This document shows positions 45,486 to 55,120 of a stretch of DNA of 64,000 nt, one piece after another. A program made the position numbers and the translations under genes. Source of the stretch: CAWJLS01 sp963843755 (GTDB taxonomy: Bacteria > Acidobacteriota > Thermoanaerobaculia > Multivoradales > DATKCC01); the NCBI GenBank assembly GCA_963843755.1, contig CAWJLS010000009.1, forward strand, positions 164,590 through 228,589. Reading direction: 5' to 3'. The notes under the pieces are model-generated. The model was given only the letters and a program-made list of their open reading frames with translations, did not search any database and was not told the DNA's origin. Within the stretch, counting starts at the first letter, position 1. Each line of letters opens with the position of its first letter.

Positions 45486-48299
45486 TCAGCCCTGGATGAC
45501 CGCGGCGCGGATGCCGACCAGGGCGGCCGCCAGCTCGCCGCCGTGCGCGTAGCGCTCCCCCGGCTCCCGGGCCAGGCAGCGCTCGAGCACCGGCGCCAGA
45601 CCCTCGGGTAGCTCGGTCGGGTCGAGCGCACCGCGAGGACCGCTGGCGATGCGCTCACGCACCTCCTGCCAGTCGGCCGGCCGGTCGCCGCCACCGCCGA
45701 GGCCGCCGGCGCCGCCGAACAGCGGGCGGCCGGTGAAGGCCTCCACCAGCAGGGCCCCGGCGGCCCAGATGTCGGCGGTCGCGGACGGACCTTCTCCGCG
45801 CACCCGCTCCGGCGCGAGGAAGCGCGGGCTGCCGAACGCGCGGTCCACGTCCGGGTCGGTGCCCGGCGGCGGCAGCATCGGCGCCAGCCCCAGGCCGACG
45901 ATCCGGGCGTTGCCCCGGGGGCTCAGGACCACCGTCCCGGTCCGCAGGTCGCCGTGGGGGACGCCGGTGTCGTGGATCGCCGCCAACCCCGAGGCCAGGT
46001 GGCGGGCGAGCCGTAGCGCTCCGGCCGGCGCCAGGAACCGCTGCACGGCGAGCACCCGGGCCAGGGTCGGACCTTCGGCCGGCTCGCTGGCGATGAACGG
46101 CACGCCGTCGCTCATCCCCAGGGCGATCACCCGCGCCACCGACGGGTCGACGGCGCGCATCACGCCGCGAATCTCCGAATCGAGCTCCTCGAACGGCGCG
46201 AGGTTCGCCAACATCTCCCGGCGGAGCGCCCGGACGACGACCACCGCGTCCGCCTGGCGGTCGCGGGCCAGGAACTCGACCGACAGTCCGCTCCCACTCT
46301 GGCTGGTCTGGCTGGTCTGCCCCGCAGGGCCGGTCGCGCCGGTCAGTTGACAGCGCTCGACGAGCTCGAACCGGTCGGACAGAACCATGCCGGGCGCCAG
46401 GGCGGTGAGGCCGCCGCCACCCGCGACGCCGGTCTCGCCCAGGGCGGCCGCCGCCTGGGCGGCACGCTCGGCGTCGAGCAGGAAGACCGGCTGGGGCGTC
46501 AACAGACCGCGCTGGGGCCTGAGCTCGACCCCGCCCGCCGCAAGGGCGTCCTGGAGCGTCCGGTGAACCTTCTTGGCCAGGATCAGGTCGCCGGAGGCGG
46601 CCTCCCGGAGCAGGCTCTCCGCCTGCTGGACCGGCAGGCCGGTGACCGTGCGGGCGCCGTCGGGGCCGCCGACCACCGCCTCGCCCGCGGTCACGGCCAC
46701 CGCCGGCGGCACCGGCTCGTCGAACGCGTTCTCGCGCTCGGAAAGGCTCTTGAGGATCTCGGCCCCGGCAGCCACCGCCCGGGCCTCGCTGCCTTCGCCG
46801 TCGAAGACCGCCAGCACCCGGTGCCCGAGCGAAGCCTCCACCCGGCCGCCCCGGCCGCTGACCGCCCGGCGGACCCGGATCAGGTCGCGGCCCAGCCGCT
46901 CGGAGACCTCGCGCGGCTCGTCGTCCGGACCCAGCCGTCCGTAGCGCGGCATCTCGGCCACCAGCACCGCCCCCCGGCGGCGCTCGGCGTGGCTGCCGTC
47001 GCCCCTCAGCCCGGCCTCCCGGCCGACGGTCGCGACCGCCGCCTCCAGGCTCCGCTTCTCCGACTGGTCGGCGAACACCTCGGAGAGGGCGCCGGGGATG
47101 GCGTAGCGGGAGGCCCCGTCGAGGTCGCCGGAGCGGGCGCGATCGGCCGCCGCGGACACCTCGTCGAGCGGCCTGGAGACACCGCGCCCGGCGAGCAGAG
47201 CGAGCAGCCCGCCCAGGAGCAGGCCGGCCAGACCGGCGCCCGCGGCGACCAGCTCGGCCTTGCGCACCACCGGCGCCGTCCCGACATGACGGACCAGGGT
47301 GACCATCACCCCCTGAGTGCCCCGCGCGCCGGCGCCCCGGGCACGGCTGCCCGCCGCGGCCGTGCCGGTCGGGCTGGCAGGGCCGGCGGAGCCGGCGGGC
47401 GAAGGCAACGGCTCCACCTGCACACGGTAGCTGCGCCCGGCCAGGACCAGGTCGTCGGCCGACGCGCTCTGCCCGTCGCGCATCGCCGGCCCCAGCAGCG
47501 TGGCCTTCTCGAGGGCGCCGACCAGGGCACCGGCGCCGTCACGGCCGAGGGTCGACGCCACCGGCTCCACGCCCCCACCGGCCGCCGGCACGAGAAACGC
47601 CGTGTCCGCCCGGCTGAGGCTCCGCGCCTCGAGCGCCAGCGCCCGGTCGATCGGTGCCGCCACCACGACGAGGCCGAGCGTCTCGAAATCCCGCTCGACC
47701 CGCGCGGCGGCGCTCAGGTAGAGCTTGCCGTCCTGGCGCCAGACCCCACGGGCCCGCCCCTGTTCGAGCGCCCGCACCGCCGCCGGCGAGCCGACCAGGT
47801 CGCGCGCCGCCTGCTCGTCGCTCCCGGCCAGGGCCAGGGGCACGCCGCCCGGGCCGGCGATCACCGCCAGGTCGAGGCCCCGGTTGTCCAGCAGGTCCCG
47901 TAGCAGCGGCTGGAGCGAGGACGCCGCGTCGTCGGTGCCGGCCGCCCCGGCGGTCGTCCTGGCGCCGGCTCCCCCGGCGTCGGCCTCGGCCGCCGCATTG
48001 AGGGCCCCGGGCAACCCCGGCTGGGTGGCCAGCGAGGCGGCCGCCAGGGCGAGGGCCTCGAGGCGCTGCTCCACCAGGGTGGACTGGGCCCGTGCCGCCG
48101 AGGAGAGCTCGCCGTTGTCGGACGTCGTGCCGGCGCGCGCGGTCCACTCCAGGAACGCCGCGACCCCGACGACGACGATCAGGACGGCCAGGAGGACGGC
48201 GAAGAAGGCTCGCAACGCCACTCTCGGATGCCCGGAGGAATGGCCCGATGTGCGACCGGGGGTGCGGTCGGTTGGGGCTGGGGTGGGTGCGTGCGCCAC
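45486..48299 (-). CDS. Membrane receptor with degenerate cyclase and pseudokinase domains
   Basis: A 937-residue membrane protein: one membrane helix near 31-50, an extracytoplasmic region to about 345, a second helix (GLLLGGLLALLAGRG), a HAMP-like segment near 378, then two cytoplasmic modules. The first (about 420-590) resembles a class III nucleotide cyclase (VLVAEMPRYGRLG, GHRVLAVFDGEG, PAVAVTAGEAVVGG), but I cannot place the metal-binding Asp residues. The second (about 640-930) has the lobes of a protein kinase (RFELVERC, PHGDLRTGTV, IVGLGLAPML, GSPRFLAPERVRGE, TADIWAAGALLVEAFTGRPLF). The Lys, the Asn of HxDxxxxN and the Asp of DFG are all missing, so it is most likely a pseudokinase. 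The start is a GTG. The gene is divergent from the luxE-like gene. Confidence 0.75.
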   Translation of the reverse strand: MAHAPTPAPTDRTPGRTSGHSSGHPRVALRAFFAVLLAVLIVVVGVAAFLEWTARAGTTSDNGELSSAARAQSTLVEQRLEALALAAASLATQPGLPGALNAAAEADAGGAGARTTAGAAGTDDAASSLQPLLRDLLDNRGLDLAVIAGPGGVPLALAGSDEQAARDLVGSPAAVRALEQGRARGVWRQDGKLYLSAAARVERDFETLGLVVVAAPIDRALALEARSLSRADTAFLVPAAGGGVEPVASTLGRDGAGALVGALEKATLLGPAMRDGQSASADDLVLAGRSYRVQVEPLPSPAGSAGPASPTGTAAAGSRARGAGARGTQGVMVTLVRHVGTAPVVRKAELVAAGAGLAGLLLGGLLALLAGRGVSRPLDEVSAAADRARSGDLDGASRYAIPGALSEVFADQSEKRSLEAAVATVGREAGLRGDGSHAERRRGAVLVAEMPRYGRLGPDDEPREVSERLGRDLIRVRRAVSGRGGRVEASLGHRVLAVFDGEGSEARAVAAGAEILKSLSERENAFDEPVPPAVAVTAGEAVVGGPDGARTVTGLPVQQAESLLREAASGDLILAKKVHRTLQDALAAGGVELRPQRGLLTPQPVFLLDAERAAQAAAALGETGVAGGGGLTALAPGMVLSDRFELVERCQLTGATGPAGQTSQTSQSGSGLSVEFLARDRQADAVVVVRALRREMLANLAPFEELDSEIRGVMRAVDPSVARVIALGMSDGVPFIASEPAEGPTLARVLAVQRFLAPAGALRLARHLASGLAAIHDTGVPHGDLRTGTVVLSPRGNARIVGLGLAPMLPPPGTDPDVDRAFGSPRFLAPERVRGEGPSATADIWAAGALLVEAFTGRPLFGGAGGLGGGGDRPADWQEVRERIASGPRGALDPTELPEGLAPVLERCLAREPGERYAHGGELAAALVGIRAAVIQG

Positions 48300-48451
48300 G
48301 TCGGAGCATTCGCGTCCGCCCGCGGGCCTGAGCCCGGCGACGCGGACCGGTTCGGATCAGCATCCAAGTGCCCCGGATCCACGGGCCGTGCCTCGATCTG
48401 CCTCGATTTGCCGCGCTATGGGTCCGGAGAACGGGCGGTATCCTAGCACGG

Positions 48452-49654
48452 ATGAGCGAAACGGAGCCCGGAGCGCTGGCCGAGGAGATCGGGCGTTTCG
48501 TGCGCGCGAGCGCCGCGGCAGCGCCCCTGGAGCCGTTCGAGCCCGACCGGTTCGACGCCCTCGCCCGCGCGGCCTTCGCCTACCAGGCACGGCACGTCGC
48601 CCCGGTCCGCGCCCTCGCCCGGGCTCGGGGCATTGCGCCGGAGGCGGTGCGCACCTGGCGCGAGGTGCCGGCGGTGCCGGCCGTGGCGTACAAGAGCCTC
48701 GACCTGCTGCCCGACGACGTGGACGGCGACGCGGCGCTCACCTTCCGGTCGAGCGGCACGACCCGCCGAATCTCGTCGGTCTCCGGCCAGCGGAGCGTTC
48801 ACCGTCACCCGTTCCCCGGCCTCTATCGGGCGACGATCGACGCCGGGTTTCCGGGCGCCTGCCTGCCCCGCCTCGCAGCCGATGCTACCGATGCGGCCGA
48901 TGCAGCCGATGCAGCCGATCCGGCTGGCCGTCCGGAGCGGGTGCCGATCCTGTCGCTCGTCCCGCGCCGTGCCGACGCGCCCGACTCGAGCCTGTCGTTC
49001 ATGGTCGACCACGTGATCCGCCGCTGGGGTACCGACGACTCGGCGACCGTGCTCGGTCCGGGCGGTCTCGACGCGGACGCGGCGGACGCCTGGGTGGGGG
49101 CGCGCCGTGCCGACCAGCCCTGCCTCGTCCTCGCCACCGGCCTCGCCCTGGCGGCCTGGCTCGACGCACTGGATGCACTGGAAGAGGGCGCGGGGACGGA
49201 ACCGGCTCTGCCCGCCCTTCCGGCCGATTCGGTGGTGTTCGAGACCGGCGGCTCCAAGGGGCGCTCCCGGGCCCTCGGCCGGCCGGAGCTCCTGGCCGGC
49301 GTCGCCCGGCACCTGGGTGTGCCCGCCGAGCGGGTCGTCCGCGAGTACGGCATGACCGAGCTGACCAGCCAGCTCTACACGCGGGCGCTCGACGGCGGCG
49401 ACCCCGACCTCTTCGTGCCGCCGCCCTGGATGCGGGTGCGGGTGCTCGACCCGGAGACCCTGGACGAGGCGCCCGCCGGCACGCTCGGCCTGGTCGCCCT
49501 GTTCGACCTGGCCAACCTGGGGTCGGCCGTCCACCTGCTGACCGAGGACCTGGGGGTTCTCGAGGACGGCGGCCTGCGCCTCGCCGGCCGGGCACGCGGC
49601 GCCGAGCTCCGCGGCTGCTCGCTGACCGCCGAGGAGATGACGGCGGCCCGGTGA
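48452..49654 (+). CDS. luxE: LuxE-like acyl-protein synthetase
   Basis: A 400-residue adenylate-forming enzyme of the LuxE group. A helical start (AEEIGRFVRASAA) is followed by the core, with the AMP-binding-type LTFRSSGTTRRISSVS loop and a DSVVFETGGSKGRSRALGRPEL region, then VREYGMTELTSQLYTRAL (the conserved YGMTE motif). In luminous bacteria LuxE activates fatty acid for LuxC, the reductase. Here the next gene is LuxC-like and overlaps it by GTGA. A linker of DAADAADAAD repeats (about 145-160) comes from a 9-base tandem repeat. There are no luxAB genes, so the pair probably makes fatty aldehyde or another acyl product. The longer frame upstream of 48452 lacks family features. Confidence 0.8.
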   Translation: MSETEPGALAEEIGRFVRASAAAAPLEPFEPDRFDALARAAFAYQARHVAPVRALARARGIAPEAVRTWREVPAVPAVAYKSLDLLPDDVDGDAALTFRSSGTTRRISSVSGQRSVHRHPFPGLYRATIDAGFPGACLPRLAADATDAADAADAADPAGRPERVPILSLVPRRADAPDSSLSFMVDHVIRRWGTDDSATVLGPGGLDADAADAWVGARRADQPCLVLATGLALAAWLDALDALEEGAGTEPALPALPADSVVFETGGSKGRSRALGRPELLAGVARHLGVPAERVVREYGMTELTSQLYTRALDGGDPDLFVPPPWMRVRVLDPETLDEAPAGTLGLVALFDLANLGSAVHLLTEDLGVLEDGGLRLAGRARGAELRGCSLTAEEMTAAR

Positions 49655-51183
49655 CAGACCCTCCGCGACGGGACGATCCGACGGAACCGCCTGCCATGTC
49701 GGCCCTGTCACCCGAGGGGCTGCGCCGGATCGCCGACCGCCTGGCGGGCGCCGGGCCGGCGCTGGCCGCGATCCCCGACGACCGGCTGCTCGCCGCCTGG
49801 GGGGCGACCGTCGAGGCGTTCCTCGATCCCTCGTCGCCCGAGCGGACGGCGATCCAGGACGACCTCGTGCGGACGACCGGGCTGTCGCCGGAGGGTCTCG
49901 AAGCCGGGCTCGAGGCGGTGCTCGGCGGCGTGCGCACCGGCAGGCCGCGGCAGCCGGGCCGGCCGCGCCAGCCGGTCGAGGAGCTGTTCGCCCGGGCCCG
50001 CGTCCTGCCCCGAACCCGCGTCCGAGCTCGCCCGGGCCCCGGGTTCTACCGTGAGAACCGTGAAGGCCGTGAGGAGGGCGCGCTGCCGCCGGCCGCAGAC
50101 GGGTTCGCCCTGGTCGTCCTCGCCTCGAACCTTCCCGCCCTGGCGGTTCAGCCCCTGGTGGCGGCGCTCGCCGCCCGCCGGCCGGTCCTGCTCAAGTCGC
50201 CGACCGCCGAGCCGGTCTTCGCCGATGCGTTCGTCCGGGCCCTCGTCCGTCGGCTGCCGGCACTCGGTGACGCGGTGGCGGCGGCGGCCTGGCCGGGCGG
50301 GGCGGTCGACCTGGAGGCGCCGGTCCTCCGTCGCGCGTCGGTGGTGGTGGCCTACGGCGGCACCGAGGCGCTCGACGACCTGGCCGCCCGGGCGCGGAGC
50401 CTGCGGGGGGACGCGGGCGTCCGGTTCGTGCCCTACGGGCCGAAGACCAGCCTGGCCGTCGTGGGGCTCGACGCGAACCTGGACGCGGCGGCCGCGGGGG
50501 TCGCCCGGGACGTGGCGCTGTTCGACCAGCGGGGATGCCTGTCGGTGGCGGCGGTCTACGTCGAAGAGGCCGATCCGGCAGTGGACGCGGCCGACCACCG
50601 GTCCTTCCCTCGCTCCCGACGGTTGGCCGCCGCCCTGGCGGCGGAGCTCCGGGCCCTCGCCCGGCGCTGGCCGCCCGGCCCCGTCGATCCCGCCGACGCG
50701 GCGGCGGTCCAACAGGTGCGGGCGGAGGCGGAGCTGCGCGGGCTCACCGTCTCGAGGGGAGGGTCGCCTACGGGGCCGAAGTCAGGGCCGGGATCGGGGC
50801 CGGGATCGGGTCAGGGGCCGGGGCGAGGACAAGAGCCCGGCGCCGCCCTGACACTCCGGGAAGGCACCGTGGTGGTGGAGCCGAAGCCGGCGTTCCGCGC
50901 CACGCCGGGCCTGCGGACGGTGCGCATCCACCCCCTCCCGGCCCGCCTGGCCCCGGTGGACGGAGAGACGCTGGAGGAGATCCTCGGACCGTGGACGGGT
51001 CGCCTCCAGGGGGTGGCGCTCGCCGGGTTCGGCGGCGAAGCCCGGACCGACTCGGCCGGCCGGGCGATCCGGCGAGCGCTCGGCCGGCTGGGGGTCTCGC
51101 GGATCGCGCCGCCGGGCTCCCTCCAGAGCCCGGACGCCCGGTGGCACAACGGCGGCGTGGACCCGCTCGAGGCGTTTCTCTAG
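49651..51183 (+). CDS. luxC: LuxC-like acyl-CoA/acyl-protein reductase
   Basis: About 510 residues from the GTG that overlaps the luxE-like stop (GTGA). An ATG at 49696 is an alternative start. The aldehyde-dehydrogenase-like LuxC fold is seen in VVLASNLPALAVQPLVAALAARRPVLLKSP, VAYGGTEALDDLA, RFVPYGPKTSLAVVG and VALFDQRGCLSVAAVYVEE, the last giving the catalytic Cys. A Gly/Pro/Ser low-complexity linker (about 375-400), from a GGGCCGGGATCG-type repeat, divides the reductase. A possible product pathway is fatty acid to acyl-enzyme (LuxE) to aldehyde (LuxC). Nothing in the surroundings indicates luminescence. Confidence 0.8.
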   Translation: MTDPPRRDDPTEPPAMSALSPEGLRRIADRLAGAGPALAAIPDDRLLAAWGATVEAFLDPSSPERTAIQDDLVRTTGLSPEGLEAGLEAVLGGVRTGRPRQPGRPRQPVEELFARARVLPRTRVRARPGPGFYRENREGREEGALPPAADGFALVVLASNLPALAVQPLVAALAARRPVLLKSPTAEPVFADAFVRALVRRLPALGDAVAAAAWPGGAVDLEAPVLRRASVVVAYGGTEALDDLAARARSLRGDAGVRFVPYGPKTSLAVVGLDANLDAAAAGVARDVALFDQRGCLSVAAVYVEEADPAVDAADHRSFPRSRRLAAALAAELRALARRWPPGPVDPADAAAVQQVRAEAELRGLTVSRGGSPTGPKSGPGSGPGSGQGPGRGQEPGAALTLREGTVVVEPKPAFRATPGLRTVRIHPLPARLAPVDGETLEEILGPWTGRLQGVALAGFGGEARTDSAGRAIRRALGRLGVSRIAPPGSLQSPDARWHNGGVDPLEAFL

Positions 51184-51197
51184 AAGCTCCTGGTGCC

Positions 51198-52070
51198 TCA
51201 GGAGGCCTTCGTCAGGGTGTTCTTGAGCGCCAGCTCGGGGATCTTCCACTGGCCGCCGATGATCCGGCCGACCTCTTTGCCGTTGACGTAGACGATGCCG
51301 GTGGGAACGCCGTCGACACCCTTCTCCTTCATCAGCGGGTCGGTGAAGCTGTCCGGCACGCCGTAGTAGTCGAAATGGACCACGGAGTCGTCCAGCTCGC
51401 TGTCGAGCTTGATGATCCGCGGCACCATCGCCTTGCAGACGTGGCACTTGGAGTTGAAGAACACCTGGACGCGCACGTTCTTCGCCTTCTCCTTGAGCGA
51501 GGCGATCAGCGTCTCGTTCGGCGTGTAGGCCGCGGCACCGCGGGCGTAGGCCGGGTCGTAGGCGGTCAGCTCCGACGCCTTGTGGGGACCGAGCAACGAC
51601 GCCCGGGTCGCCAGCGCCACGGTCTTGCCGTCGACGTTGGCCGAGGCGCCTTTCTGGTCGACCGAGAAGATCGTCACCGGCGTGATGTCGGCGTCCGCCA
51701 GGATGTCGTAGCTGTCGTCGTCGCGCTTGGCCAGGCTCATGAAGCCGACATGGGCCAACTGCCGGCTGCGCAGGTTGAACATCAGCGGCTGGGGCAGCTC
51801 CGAGCTGATCACCAGGATCGCGCGGGCGCGCTCGGACTTGTAGATCTCGGCCTTGGGATCGACCTTGTCGTCGATCTTGAGCGAGAACTCGCCGATCGGC
51901 TCGAAGTCCCGGAACATCGGGTCGGGCTCGGGCTGGGCGAAGGCCGGCAGGGCGACCGCCGCTGCCAGCGCGAGCAGGACCAGGGCGACCCAGGCGGTCG
52001 AGCCGACCGGCCGCGGGGTCCGGCGGCCGCTCGGGATCGGGGAGGTGGAGGGGATGGAACGATTCATCAT
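51198..52070 (-). CDS. Exported thioredoxin-like protein (CHVC)
   Basis: A 290-residue exported protein with a signal peptide (VALVLLALAAAVALPAFA), a central beta-rich domain (about 50-170) and a C-terminal thioredoxin-like domain. Its CxxC motif is CHVC (Cys209, Cys212) and its cis-proline loop is GVDGVPTGIVYVNGK. A redox role in the periplasm or at the outer face is expected. The gene overlaps the MauE-like gene (ATGA) and is the second of two. The pair suggests that the MauE-like membrane protein feeds electrons to this thioredoxin-like partner. Confidence 0.75.
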   Translation of the reverse strand: MMNRSIPSTSPIPSGRRTPRPVGSTAWVALVLLALAAAVALPAFAQPEPDPMFRDFEPIGEFSLKIDDKVDPKAEIYKSERARAILVISSELPQPLMFNLRSRQLAHVGFMSLAKRDDDSYDILADADITPVTIFSVDQKGASANVDGKTVALATRASLLGPHKASELTAYDPAYARGAAAYTPNETLIASLKEKAKNVRVQVFFNSKCHVCKAMVPRIIKLDSELDDSVVHFDYYGVPDSFTDPLMKEKGVDGVPTGIVYVNGKEVGRIIGGQWKIPELALKNTLTKAS

Positions 52071-53155
52071 GGCGTCGTGCTCCGGGTCTCTTCGGTCGAT
52101 CCTGCGGTCCACCGCTCGAACGGCGGCAGACCGCTCCAGGTCTCGGTCACCTCGCCGTTCGAGACGGCGAAGGATCGCGGGAGGGTTCGGTACAACGGCT
52201 CGAGCAGGGCCTCCGGCGCCTGGGCCGGCTCGAACGCCGGCGCCCATTGCCAGAAGAATGCCTGGCGCTCGTCGGGGCCGGCGGAGGTGATCACGGTCAG
52301 ATCCGGCAGGTCGGCCTGATCGCCGTCGTCCTCCGCCATCATCCGCCGGTCGGCGTAGGCGTTGATCGTCTCCACGCTCTCGCCGAAGGCGTCGTCGAGG
52401 TCGGCCAGGATCACCAGGTGGTCGCCGCCCTTGGAGGGATCCAGCGACGGCGCCACCGTGTCCAGGCAGACCTTCTCGGTGCCCTCGCCGACGCACAGGT
52501 CGGCGACCTCGACCCCGGGCTTGAGGCGGGTCGCCAGGTTGTCGAGCGGCAGGCTCGGCGCCTTCCAGGCCAGCACCACCGCGGCGACCGCCGCCACCAC
52601 GGCGAGGGTCGTGCGTACGGGCGGCACCGTGCGCGCCGTCCCTTTCTTCGGCCGGCCGAAGAAAGCCAGCACGAGGGCCGGCACCATCAGCCCCAGATCC
52701 TGCCAGAACGCCTGGCCCGGCGAACGGGCCACCAGGTTGCCGAAGCAGCCGCAGGAAGCGCTGTGGGTTTCGAGCCCGGCGAGGGAGCGGACGTAGTCCT
52801 GGCCGGTCAGGGCGAGGAAGAAGGCGACCAGCAGGGCGGTCGGGACGAGCACCCAGAGGCGGCGTACGCCAAGGAGGAGCAGGAGGCCGAGGCCGGCTTC
52901 GAGCGCCAGCGCCAGATAGGACACCGCCGTCGAGCCGATCAGGACGCCCAGCCCCCGGGACTCGATCTCGCCGATGAAGGCGGTCGGCGCGATCGCCTTG
53001 CCCCAGACCGCGACCAACAGGATCACCCCGAGGAAGATCGCGCCGAGGGTCCCCAGCACCACCCAGAGCCGCGATGGCGACCGGTGGGCGGCCTCCTGAG
53101 CGGGGGAGGGGGCGGGGGCGCGAGACGGGGCGGTCGTGGCGGTGGCTTCGCTCAT
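52067..53155 (-). CDS. MauE/DoxX-like membrane protein with long extracytoplasmic tail
   Basis: A 362-residue membrane protein. The N-terminal half has four predicted helices (LGAIFLGVILLVAVWG, LALALEAGLGLLLLLGV, VLVPTALLVAFFLAL, GLMVPALVLAFFG) and the MauE-type CGCFG motif (SASCGCFGNL) after the third. The other half is a hydrophilic domain (about 230-362) with two Cys (ADLCVGEG, EKVCLD). MauE-like proteins mature or reduce periplasmic disulfide proteins. It is coupled to the thioredoxin-like gene downstream, so it is the likely first gene of a small redox operon. I start at ATG 53155, as the upstream extension to 53260 is Pro/Gly/Arg-rich. Confidence 0.75.
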   Translation of the reverse strand: MSEATATTAPSRAPAPSPAQEAAHRSPSRLWVVLGTLGAIFLGVILLVAVWGKAIAPTAFIGEIESRGLGVLIGSTAVSYLALALEAGLGLLLLLGVRRLWVLVPTALLVAFFLALTGQDYVRSLAGLETHSASCGCFGNLVARSPGQAFWQDLGLMVPALVLAFFGRPKKGTARTVPPVRTTLAVVAAVAAVVLAWKAPSLPLDNLATRLKPGVEVADLCVGEGTEKVCLDTVAPSLDPSKGGDHLVILADLDDAFGESVETINAYADRRMMAEDDGDQADLPDLTVITSAGPDERQAFFWQWAPAFEPAQAPEALLEPLYRTLPRSFAVSNGEVTETWSGLPPFERWTAGSTEETRSTTP

Positions 53156-53590
53156 GGTTCGGATCGTCGATCCTAGCAGCCCCGGAACGCCCTCGGAGGG
53201 AGCGCCCTCCGGTCCGAACGAACCGGGTCGGCGACCGGTCGGCCGGCGCGCCGAGCACAACGGAGCAGATCTCGCGCGAATTCCTCAGCGAACCGCCGAG
53301 GAAGGCAGCGGCGCCGGTGGCTCCGCCGTCGGACGCGCCACGGCCGGCGACCTCTCGCGAGGTGGGAAGCCCCCTTCCCACTCGGCCCGGCCGGCGGGTC
53401 GCGGGCTGCCCGGAGAGCAGCCCAGACCGCGGCGCCGGCGCAGCGGTAACCGGCGGTCGACCGTCATGCAAACCACACACGACCAAGCACTTGGCGACGA
53501 CCCTCGGTCCGACGCCACGCCCGACCCACCGCCGTCCCGCAGCGGGCCCGGCTCTTGCTCTCCTCTCCCCGCGAGCCGACGGAGGAGACC

Positions 53591-55107
53591 ATGCCCCCGA
53601 CCCCAGACACCGAACCGAAGCGATCGACCGCGGGCACCGAAGCGCCGGCCGCCGCCGCCCCAGGACGCCCGGCGGACCGGGCGGGTCAGGTGGGGCAGGC
53701 GGGGCAGGCGACCCGGGCGGGTCGAGCCGACCCGGCCGGCCAGGCCGACCAGCTCAGCCGGGCCAGCCAGCCCAGCCGGGCCGGCCGCGGAGGGCGCCCG
53801 GTGCGCACCGTCGCCGGCAAGGAGCTCCAGGAGGCCTTCCAGAGCCGTCAGGTGGCGGTGGTCGCCACGGTCACCGCCCTGCTCCTCGGCCTCGGCCTCT
53901 TCCTGATGATCCAGGACTACCGGGTGCGGCTGGAGAACTACGACCTGATCCGGCCGGCGGCGGGCGAGCCGGTGGCGGTGATCCGCCCAACCCGCTGTCG
54001 GTCCTGGCCCGCGGCCTCGACGACGCCATGGGCCGGAGCTTCGAGCTGTCGGTGGTGCTGATCTCGATCGGCGCCACCCAGGCGGCGGCCGACGACCTGT
54101 TCGCCCTGGTCCGTCCGCCCGACCCGCTCTACCTCACCCACGCGGTGCTGTCGCTCCTGGCCCTGCTGGCCGCCTTCGACCTGATCTCGGGCGAGAAGCA
54201 GGCCGGCACCTTGAAGCTGCTGCTCGCCACCGGCGTCTCGCGCGCCCGTCTGCTGGCGGGCAAGCTCCTGGGCGGGCTGGCCGCCCTGCTCCTGCCCTAC
54301 ACCGCGGTCGCGGTGGCGGCCCTGCTGGCGCTGGCGCTCGTCCCGGGCCTCGGCCTCTCGGGCGAGCAGTGGCTGCGCGGCGCCCTCTTCTTCGCCGTCG
54401 GCGCCCTCTACCTGGCCTTCTTCTTCGCCCTCGGTCTCGCCATCTCCTGTCATGTCGAGCGCTCGACCTCGGCGCTGGTGCTCGGGCTCTTCGCCTGGGT
54501 CGTGCTGGTCTTCGCGGTGCCGGCGGTGGCCACGCTCACCGCCCGCCAGGTGAGCGACACGCCGCCGGTCGAGGAGCTCGGCATGCTCCGCCGGCAAGCG
54601 TTCGAACGCGGCATGATCGAGTCGATCGAAGCCCAGACGGCGCTGCCGCCGTCGACCCCGGCCGCCGAGCGCAGGCAGATGTGGCGCGACGCGTGGGGCC
54701 GGATCGTCGACGAGAACGCGGCGATCTCGGAGCGCTCCAGGAAGCCGCTCGGCCGGCTGGTCCGCCTGGCCCGGAGCCTCAGCCGGATCTCCCCCGCGGC
54801 GAGCTACGTCCATGCCGCCACCGCCATCGCCGGCACCGGGCTCGACGACGACACCGACCTCAAGGCGCGGGTGATCGACTACTGGGGCGAGATCTTCCCG
54901 GCGCTCAGCAGGAACGCCCAGGCGGAGCGATCGGAGGGCGACGGCGGGGCCGGACCGGAGCCGCTGCCGCCGTTCTCCTACCACCGCCGGAGCCTCGGCG
55001 CCGTCCTCGGTGGCGCCACCCTCGTCGACCTGGCCTGGCTGGCCCTCGCCACCGCCCTGCTGGTGGCCCTGGCCGGCCGCGGCCTCGGGCGCTACGACGT
55101 GCGCTGA
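53591..55107 (+). pseudogene. ABC-2 permease, frameshifted
   Basis: The first permease of the exporter operon. ATG 53591 has GGAGGAG just upstream. A Gly/Ala/Arg linker leads to the first helix (VVATVTALLLGLGLFLMI) and an extracellular loop, but the frame stops at 54061. The family continues in another frame from about 53990, where NPLSVLARGLDDAMGRSFEL, SGEKQAGTLKLLLATGVSRARLLAGKLLGG and four more helices follow up to RYDVR at 55107. Inserting one base in the CCC at 53986-53988 restores a 505-residue protein similar to the two following permeases. The lesion is in a C run, so it could be an assembly error. Otherwise the exporter would be inactive in this strain or able to form only from the other permeases. 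Confidence 0.65.
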
Positions 55108-55120
55108 CGGAGACCCGGAG

